From: Lysobacterales bacterium
GTDB taxonomy: Bacteria; Pseudomonadota; Gammaproteobacteria; Xanthomonadales; SZUA-5
Assembly (NCBI GenBank): GCA_022844165.1
Contig: JALHMH010000010.1
Span: 1 to 58,356, forward strand
Direction of reading: 5' to 3'
DNA length: 58,356 nucleotides
The notes beneath the pieces are model-generated. The model did no database searches, was not told where the DNA came from, and saw only the letters and a program-made list of their open reading frames with translations. Within the stretch, counting starts at the first letter, position 1; each line of letters opens with the position of its first letter. Both the position numbers and the translations under genes were made by a program. This document shows positions 53,202 through 58,356 of the stretch, piece after piece.

Positions 53202-54488
53202 TCAAGTGCCGCCACGAGCGCCGTCCAATATGGGCGCGAGCAAAGCCAGCGTGCGCGGGACTGCGCCGCGCTCGCGTTCGACGACGTCGAAGGCTGCATC
53301 CGCCAGTTGTCGCGCGAGCTGCGGATCGCCGAGCACGCGGATCAATTGGGTTCCGAGCTGGACACCGTTCTGCACTCGAATGAGTGCCTGATGGTCGAGC
53401 ATGGTTTGACAGATCTCGGCAAAGTTGAAGGTGTGCGGACCGGTGAGCACCGGCTTTCGTAAAGCTGCCGGCTCGAGCACGTTATGCCCGCCGATCGGGT
53501 CCAGGCTGCCACCGACAAAAGCGGCGTCGCTGCAAGCGAAAAATCGTAGCAGTTCACCCATTGTGTCGACCACAAAACACTGCGAATCGATGCCTGCGAC
53601 GGTGTCCTCGCTGCGCGAGCTGGTGCGGAAACCGAACGATCGACAGAGTCCGATAGCGCCTCGGAAGCGCTCCGGGTGACGCGGCACCAGGATCAACAGC
53701 GCATCGGGGAAACGGCCGAGTACGCGCGCGTGCGCTTGCAGAACCGCCGCTTCTTCGCCCTCATGTGTGCTGGCGGCAACCCAGACCGGCCGCAGTGCGC
53801 CCCAGGACTCGCGCAGGTTTGCCGCTTGCGCCTTCAGATCGGACGGCACTGCCATGTCGAACTTGATATTGCCCACGACCTGCAGTCTGGCTTCGAACAC
53901 ACCCAGACGGCGAAAGCGCTCCGCATCGCCGTGCGATTGTGCGGCGACGAGACTCGCACAGCGCACGGCATCGCGCATCAACGATATGGCCGGACCATAG
54001 CCACGCAGGCTGCGTTCGGACAAACGCGCGTTGGCGATGAAAATTGGTATGCCAGCGCGCTGGCAGGCGAAGTACAAGTTTGGCCAGATTTCAGTTTCCA
54101 TCACCAGTGCGATGCGCGGCTTTGTCCGCGCCAGAAAGCGCCCGACGGCGCTCGGCAGATCGTAGGGCAGATACACATGAAAGACACGGTCGCCAAGGCG
54201 TTTGCGCACGCGTTCGGAGCCCGTGGGCGTGATCGTTGTAACCACCATTGTGTCGTTTGGGTGTGTGGCCAACAGTGCTTCGATGAGCGGCATTGCGGCG
54301 TTAAACTCGCCCACCGACACCGCGTGTACCCAGATCGATGAGCTGATGTCGGCATTGAACCAGCCGAAGCGTTCAAGCCAGCGTTTGAAGTAGCCTCGGT
54401 TGCGCAACCCACGGAATGCCAGGCGATACAGAATCACCGGCATCGCCAGGTACATCGCCAGCGTATAGAGATGCCGCTTCAGCGCCAC
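53202..54488 (-). CDS. waaA: 3-deoxy-D-manno-octulosonic acid (Kdo) transferase
   Basis: This 428-residue membrane-anchored glycosyltransferase adds Kdo from CMP-Kdo to lipid A precursor. An N-terminal hydrophobic segment (YTLAMYLAMPVILYRLAF) is followed by the acceptor-side domain with IWVHAVSVGEFNAAMPLIEA, where the Glu is catalytic. TETEIWPNL-type VMETEIWPNLYFACQ and the C-terminal CMP-Kdo site SLDPIGGHNVLEPA follow. The start is uncertain: GTG 54488 is chosen by length (E. coli 425 residues); upstream codons to 54557 would overlap the divergent acyltransferase gene. It is divergent from lpxL, another lipid A gene. Confidence 0.93.
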   Translation of the reverse strand: MALKRHLYTLAMYLAMPVILYRLAFRGLRNRGYFKRWLERFGWFNADISSSIWVHAVSVGEFNAAMPLIEALLATHPNDTMVVTTITPTGSERVRKRLGDRVFHVYLPYDLPSAVGRFLARTKPRIALVMETEIWPNLYFACQRAGIPIFIANARLSERSLRGYGPAISLMRDAVRCASLVAAQSHGDAERFRRLGVFEARLQVVGNIKFDMAVPSDLKAQAANLRESWGALRPVWVAASTHEGEEAAVLQAHARVLGRFPDALLILVPRHPERFRGAIGLCRSFGFRTSSRSEDTVAGIDSQCFVVDTMGELLRFFACSDAAFVGGSLDPIGGHNVLEPAALRKPVLTGPHTFNFAEICQTMLDHQALIRVQNGVQLGTQLIRVLGDPQLARQLADAAFDVVERERGAVPRTLALLAPILDGARGGT

Positions 54489-54540
54489 GACTCCCGAAAA
54501 AGTTGCCAGTATAGGGTGCTGAACATGACTTCCTTTGACC

Positions 54541-55443
54541 ATGACGACAGGCGACAAGCAGCTAGGCTATTGGCAGCCAAAGTATTGGCCGACGCGGCTC
54601 GCACTCTTCATGCTCAAGTGTCTGGCGCGCTTGCCGCATCGTTGGGTCCTGGCCATCGGTGCGGCGCTGGGTTGGATGGCGCTGCGCCTGATGCCCCGGA
54701 GGCGGCGCCTCATCGCCAGCAATATCGAACGTTGTTTTCCAGAGCTCGATCGCGTGTCGCAGACTCGGTTGATTGCCGCAAATGAGATCGAAAGTGGTCG
54801 CATGTTGGCATCCTTCGCCTGGGCCTGGTTTGCGCCAGCGCCGGCTATCGCCGCCCTGCCGGTGCGCTTTACGGGGTTGGAGACGTTGGATCGATTGCGT
54901 GCGCAGGGGCGAGGCGTTTTACTCGTCGGTGTGCATTTTTCGCATCTGGAGCTGTGCGCGCGATTACTGACGACTCGTGTGCCGGTGGCGGGCATGTATC
55001 GCGAACATAGCGATCCGGTGATGGAGTGGATGGTACGTCGATCGCGCTTGAAGTACGCCAGCGCGATGTATCGGCGCGACGAACTGCGCGGCGCCATCCG
55101 CCATCTGAAGCAGGGCGGTGTGTTGTGGTACGCCCCAGACCAGGCTTACCGCCGGGGCGACCATGTGACGGCGCCGTTTTTTGCCATTCCGGCGCCGACA
55201 CTGACGGCAACGCATCATCTTGCGCGCCTGACGGGCGCTGCCGTTGTCGGGTTTGCACATCGGCGAGAGGCGCGCGGCTACGAGATCGAACTGCTGCCCG
55301 CACTCGAAGACTTTCCCTCTAAAGATGCGTTCGCGGATACCTCGAGAGTCAACGCGATGCTGGAGCGGATCATCCGCCGCGCGCCAGATCAGTATCTGTG
55401 GTTGCACGATCGGTTCAAGCCCAGCGCTCCGCCGGCGGACTGA
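54541..55443 (+). CDS. lpxL: Lipid A biosynthesis acyltransferase, LpxL/HtrB family
   Basis: A 300-residue inner-membrane acyltransferase that adds a secondary acyl chain to Kdo2-lipid IVA. It opens YWQPKYWPTRLALFMLKCLA and has the H(x)4E catalytic motif in VHFSHLELC. MYREHSDPVMEWMVRRSR, VLWYAPDQAYRRGDHVTAPF and NAMLERIIRRAPDQYLWLHD are LpxL/M motifs. ATG 54541 is used; an upstream TTG is possible. Placed head-to-head with waaA, which makes the acceptor. The acyl length cannot be read from the sequence. Confidence 0.92.
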   Translation: MTTGDKQLGYWQPKYWPTRLALFMLKCLARLPHRWVLAIGAALGWMALRLMPRRRRLIASNIERCFPELDRVSQTRLIAANEIESGRMLASFAWAWFAPAPAIAALPVRFTGLETLDRLRAQGRGVLLVGVHFSHLELCARLLTTRVPVAGMYREHSDPVMEWMVRRSRLKYASAMYRRDELRGAIRHLKQGGVLWYAPDQAYRRGDHVTAPFFAIPAPTLTATHHLARLTGAAVVGFAHRREARGYEIELLPALEDFPSKDAFADTSRVNAMLERIIRRAPDQYLWLHDRFKPSAPPAD

Positions 55444-55586
55444 CACACACAAGGCGTTTCCACTAATGCGCGGCTGATCTCAGTTGTTGACCTTTGCATC
55501 GCGTTTGGGAAACGGACTGACCTGTCAATTCCACGCGCCCATGCCATACTCGAAAGCTGAATTGCTGGAGTCACGGAGAACTCAAG

Positions 55587-56888
55587 ATGTCGAACACCAT
55601 CGCCATTGTGGATTCGCGCAACGGCAAACAGGCTGATCTGCCGATCGTATCCGGCGCGCTGGGTGATCCAGCAGTCGATATCGCCAAGTTAAACAAAGAG
55701 TTGGGGCTGTTTACGTACGACCCGGGCTTTGTCTCGACCTGCAGTACGAAGAGCGCCATTACCTACATCGATGGCGACCAGGGCGTGTTGTTGTACCGTG
55801 GGTATCCAATCGATCAACTTGCGCAGCATTCGAGCTTTCTGGAAGTCGCGTATCTTTTGATCCATGGCGAGTTGCCGAATCCGAACCAGCACCGGGAGTT
55901 CGAGCATCACGTCACGCATCACACGATGATTCACGAGTCGCTGAAGCTGTTCATGAATGGCTTCCATTACAACGCGCATCCGATGGCGATGATGGTCGGA
56001 ATCGCGGGCTCCCTCGCGGCCTTCTATCACGATTCGCTAGATCCGGAAGACCCGCAACACCGCATGATCACCGCGATCCGACTGATCGCGAAAATGCCGA
56101 CATTGGCAGCGGCGTGCTACAAACATTCGGTCGGCCAGCCGTACGTCTATCCGAAAAACAACCTCAGTTACTGCTCGCGATTCCTCGACATGATGTTCGG
56201 CGTTCCAGCCGAACCTTATGAGGTCAGCCCAACGGCCGCGAAGGCACTCGACCTGCTGTTTATCCTGCACGCGGATCATGAGCAGAACGCGTCGACGTCG
56301 ACGGTCCGCCTCGTGGGTTCCACAGGCGCCAATCCGATCGCGTGCATCGCAGCCGGTATCGCTGCATTGTGGGGCCCGGCGCACGGCGGTGCTAACGAGG
56401 CCGTGCTGAAGATGTTGAACGAAATCGGCGACAAGTCGAATGTGGCCCGAGCAGTCGCGCGCGCCAAAGACAAGAACGATAATTTCCGGCTGATGGGATT
56501 TGGTCATCGCGTCTATAAGAACTTCGATCCGCGCGCCAAGATCATTCGGGAGATGTGCCACAAAGTACTCAATGAACTGGGCATCCACGACCCGTTGCTG
56601 GATGTTGCGATGGCACTGGAAGACGTCGCGCTCAAGGACGATTACTTCGTCGAACGAAAGCTCTATCCAAACGTCGATTTTTACTCCGGCATCATTTACA
56701 AGGCACTGAAGATTCCGGTCGAGATGTTCACCGTGATGTTCGCGATTGCGCGCACCGCAGGCTGGATTGCACACTGGCTGGAGCAAAACGCCGCAGGCGA
56801 CGTCAAGATCGGCCGCCCGCGTCAGATCTACGTCGGCCACAAGCCGCGCGATTACGTGCAATTGGCGCAGCGCCAGGATCGCTCATGA
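55587..56888 (+). CDS. gltA: Citrate synthase (type II)
   Basis: The 433-residue enzyme condenses acetyl-CoA and oxaloacetate at the entry of the TCA cycle. Catalytic His and Asp regions are [35 protein letters not shown] and [19 protein letters not shown]. The N-terminal domain and length match the hexameric, NADH-regulated type II of Gram-negatives. The start ATG 55587 lies in AACTCAAGATGTCGAAC, with a weak ribosome-binding site. It is a single-gene unit followed by a strong hairpin. No unusual residues seen. Confidence 0.97.
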   Translation: MSNTIAIVDSRNGKQADLPIVSGALGDPAVDIAKLNKELGLFTYDPGFVSTCSTKSAITYIDGDQGVLLYRGYPIDQLAQHSSFLEVAYLLIHGELPNPNQHREFEHHVTHHTMIHESLKLFMNGFHYNAHPMAMMVGIAGSLAAFYHDSLDPEDPQHRMITAIRLIAKMPTLAAACYKHSVGQPYVYPKNNLSYCSRFLDMMFGVPAEPYEVSPTAAKALDLLFILHADHEQNASTSTVRLVGSTGANPIACIAAGIAALWGPAHGGANEAVLKMLNEIGDKSNVARAVARAKDKNDNFRLMGFGHRVYKNFDPRAKIIREMCHKVLNELGIHDPLLDVAMALEDVALKDDYFVERKLYPNVDFYSGIIYKALKIPVEMFTVMFAIARTAGWIAHWLEQNAAGDVKIGRPRQIYVGHKPRDYVQLAQRQDRS

Positions 56889-56895
56889 AGCTCGC

Positions 56896-56926
56896 GCGGT
56901 GTTTCCAGGACGATTGGAAACACCGC
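56896..56926 (+). terminator. Hairpin after gltA
   Basis: GCGGTGTTTCC/GGAAACACCGC (56896-56906 with 56916-56926) is a perfect 11-bp stem with a 9-nt loop, 7 bp after the gltA stop. It is followed by AGTCCGTGCCTTTAA and not by a full T-run, so it may be a terminator of moderate strength or an mRNA-stabilising 3' structure. Confidence 0.6.
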
Positions 56927-57120
56927 AGTCCGTGCCTTTAACGAGCGGGCATTGCCCACATCGCCCGGCAGCAGTCGCTTTGGAGAAGATTTGATTCTGG
57001 CGACGCGAGGGTATTCACGCCTTTTAACAACCTGATGCCGATACGTTGGTGACACTACGCTTGCACCTGCAAACAGGCATCGCGTATGGTCTGTTCACCG
57101 CGTGAACACATGGCACAACG

Positions 57121-57624
57121 TTGCAGTCCTGGTTTGCAGTGATGACCAAGCCTCGTTGTGAGGCCGAGGCGCAAATCTGCCTGATGCGGCAAGGTTTCGA
57201 GTGTTTGTTTCCGCGTGTCAGGCGGCGAGTTCGGGCTGCCACTGGCATGGTGGTTCGCACCGAGTCCTTGTTCCCGCGTTACCTTTTTCTGAAATCCGAT
57301 CCTGGTCTGCAATCGCTCGAGCCTGTGCGCAGTACCCGCGGCGTCTCGGGGATCGTGCGTTTTGGCGGCTGGCCAGCCGTGGTTCCGCCACGCGTGATCG
57401 AAGCTATCGTCGATCGTATCGATCAGGACGACGGCTTCGTGAAGTTGCGCAGTCCGGATCTGATTCGTGGGGCGACCGTGCGCATCAACGAAGGCCCGTT
57501 TTGCGGCTTCGACGCGATCTTTGAAAGCGAGATTGGAACCGATCGCGTTGCGCTGTTGCTGAACATGCTTGGCCACGAGCGTCGCGTCATCGTAGAGCGC
57601 GAGGCCCTCGGCCAACGAATCTAG
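57121..57624 (+). CDS. rfaH: Transcription antitermination protein RfaH
   Basis: A 167-residue NusG paralogue. The NusG-like N-terminal domain has SWFAVMTKPRCEAEAQICLM and LFPRYLFLKSDP, and the C-terminal KOW-type domain has IRGATVRINEGPFCGFDAIF and RVALLLNMLGHERRVIVERE. RfaH is recruited at ops sites in the leaders of LPS, capsule and EPS operons and suppresses Rho- and pause-dependent termination. No ATG fits; TTG 57121 gives the usual MxSW opening. The next genes are an EPS-associated MarR regulator and an ABC transporter, so its target could be adjacent. An ops-like sequence is at 57682. Confidence 0.9.
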   Translation: MQSWFAVMTKPRCEAEAQICLMRQGFECLFPRVRRRVRAATGMVVRTESLFPRYLFLKSDPGLQSLEPVRSTRGVSGIVRFGGWPAVVPPRVIEAIVDRIDQDDGFVKLRSPDLIRGATVRINEGPFCGFDAIFESEIGTDRVALLLNMLGHERRVIVEREALGQRI

Positions 57625-57681
57625 TTCGCGGCGAGCCGTGCGGATCGCTGCAGATTCAAGCCTTGCGGGGCTACACCGTAG

Positions 57682-57693
57682 GGCGGCAGCCTG
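57682..57693 (+). promoter_or_regulatory. Ops-like sequence in the leader of the EPS operon
   Basis: GGCGGCAGCCTG matches the RfaH-recruiting ops element GGCGGTAGYNTG at all defined positions except T6, here C. The small GC/GC stem that closes the ops hairpin (GC..GC around GGCA) is kept. It lies between rfaH and the MarR/ABC genes, on the strand RfaH would need. GC-rich 9-mers like this occur by chance, for instance near 46026 in part, so this is a weak call. Confidence 0.35.
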
Positions 57694-57778
57694 TTTGCTG
57701 CTCTGCCTTTCCCATCGGGTGCTGCAATCGTATCCACGATGTGTGCGCACTGTGCTTTGTATTTAACGGGCCATCTTT

Positions 57779-58120
57779 CTGCTCGACGACGAAACACGAT
57801 ATCGCCTGCTGCGGCTCTTGACCGAGCACCCAAGGTTGTCGCAACGCGAGCTTGCGAGCGAGTTGGGTTTGTCCCTGGGCAAGACGCACTATTGCTTGCG
57901 GGCTTTGATCGAACGAGGCTGGGTCAAAGTGCAGAACTTTCGCAATAGCCAAAACAAGCTTGCCTACGCTTATGTGCTCACACCCGCCGGCGCCGGCGCA
58001 AAGGTGCGCACAACAATCGAGTTCTTGAAGCGCAAGCAGCAGACATTCGACGCATTGGCCAAAGAAATTGAACGCTTGCGAGCGGAAGTCGACAGCGCGC
58101 GCGGCGATATTGCAGGGTGA
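57779..58120 (+). CDS. EPS-associated MarR-family transcriptional regulator
   Basis: The product is a winged-helix protein of the EPS-associated MarR subgroup: RLSQRELASELGLSLGKTHY, then CLRALIERGWVKVQNFRNSQ, NKLAYAYVLTPAGAGAK, and a C-terminal coiled coil with EIERLRAEVDSAR. Relatives begin LSDEFRYKLLRLLE; the matching residues LLDDETRYRLLRLL are encoded here from 57779, but the only upstream candidates are CTG 57779 or ATC 57773, since TAA lies at 57764-57766. The first standard start, TTG 57818, would cut off helix 1. CTG is proposed. It overlaps the next gene by GTGA. Confidence 0.75.
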   Translation: MLDDETRYRLLRLLTEHPRLSQRELASELGLSLGKTHYCLRALIERGWVKVQNFRNSQNKLAYAYVLTPAGAGAKVRTTIEFLKRKQQTFDALAKEIERLRAEVDSARGDIAG

Positions 58121-58356
58121 ACGAGCCAGATTTCTTCCACGTGTCGCGCCGATTCGTTGGATTGGTCGGCACGCAGCACTATCAGACTTTGGGCTTGTCC
58201 CTGGCGGCGGCCAGTGCCGAAGCGATCGGCGTTGGCCTCGCTTTGCCGCTACTGGAATCGCTCGACGCGTCGACCCGGGAGCAGCTGGTTTGGTTGTGCG
58301 CGATTTCATCGCTGGTGTTCGCCAAAGCTGCCTTGAGCTACTTTGCGATGGCCCGA
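58117..58356 (+). CDS. ABC transporter transmembrane protein, partial
   Basis: The frame opens with GTG 58117 (overlapping the MarR stop as GTGA) and runs off the window. The 80 residues seen include YQTLGLSLAAASAEAIGVGL and LPLLESLD, the typical first membrane helix of ABC exporters with fused or separate ATPase (lipid/polysaccharide type), and a second hydrophobic stretch LVWLCAISSLVFAKAALSY. The context (rfaH, EPS MarR) suggests polysaccharide or lipid-linked oligosaccharide export. The ATP-binding part lies outside. Confidence 0.7.
   Translation, partial: MNEPDFFHVSRRFVGLVGTQHYQTLGLSLAAASAEAIGVGLALPLLESLDASTREQLVWLCAISSLVFAKAALSYFAMAR

Overview
The window reads as a chromosomal segment of a GC-rich gammaproteobacterium, most likely of the Lysobacterales (Xanthomonadales). 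This is inferred from gene content and order: ispE, tRNA-Gln, prs, rplY and pth in a row; a PepSY-PhoP-PhoQ cassette; a MetX-type acyltransferase of the kind that can be a serine O-succinyltransferase; a XanB/AlgA-type ManC; and an EPS-associated MarR gene downstream of rfaH. No database search was possible, so family names rest on motifs and organisation.

Layout. 1-2.4 kb is accessory: the tail of an RHS/YD-repeat gene, palindromes, a REP-associated tyrosine transposase (RAYT) and a truncated IS21-family end. 2.4-6 kb holds an ECF sigma/TPR-kinase pair. 6.4-11.5 kb (minus) is a translation/precursor block: pth, rplY, prs, tRNA-Gln, ispE, hemB. 11.5-13 kb (plus) is a heat-shock pair, hsp20 and cbpA. 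Then come ettA (minus) and a plus-strand run: two-component system, rho, PIMT-like, tolC. metX (minus) is followed by ftsEX, a double-receiver protein and ung. A minus run holds rne, manC, an OmpR regulator and an Hpt protein. 31-40 kb has rluC, tcdA, DUF952, abgT, rpiA, a GacA/UvrY-like regulator, a J-domain protein and a Pat-like acetyltransferase. 40-44 kb (minus) has ychF, lolDC, ygfX-sdhE and DUF192. 44-52 kb has an MFS carrier, a lipoprotein oligopeptidase B, a nucleoside hydrolase, rpmE2, the PhoQ-PhoP-PepSY operon and a GNAT. 52-58 kb has a truncated TauD-like gene, waaA, lpxL, gltA, rfaH and the start of an exopolysaccharide operon cut by the window edge.

Most genes are housekeeping. 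The unusual material is between them. A dispersed multi-hairpin element occurs in three clear copies, next to prs, ychF and the TauD-like gene, with a diverged relative upstream of ettA; it abuts or supplies stop codons and appears to have cut one gene. Other points are an 85-bp tandem duplication over the start of the oligopeptidase gene that creates an out-of-frame leader peptide, a decayed copy of the pth 3' end, a direct repeat plus strong intrinsic terminator ahead of the first two-component operon, an intrinsic terminator 12 nt before the cbpA start codon, and an ops-like sequence between rfaH and the EPS operon.

No CRISPR array, rRNA, prophage or complete insertion sequence was seen.
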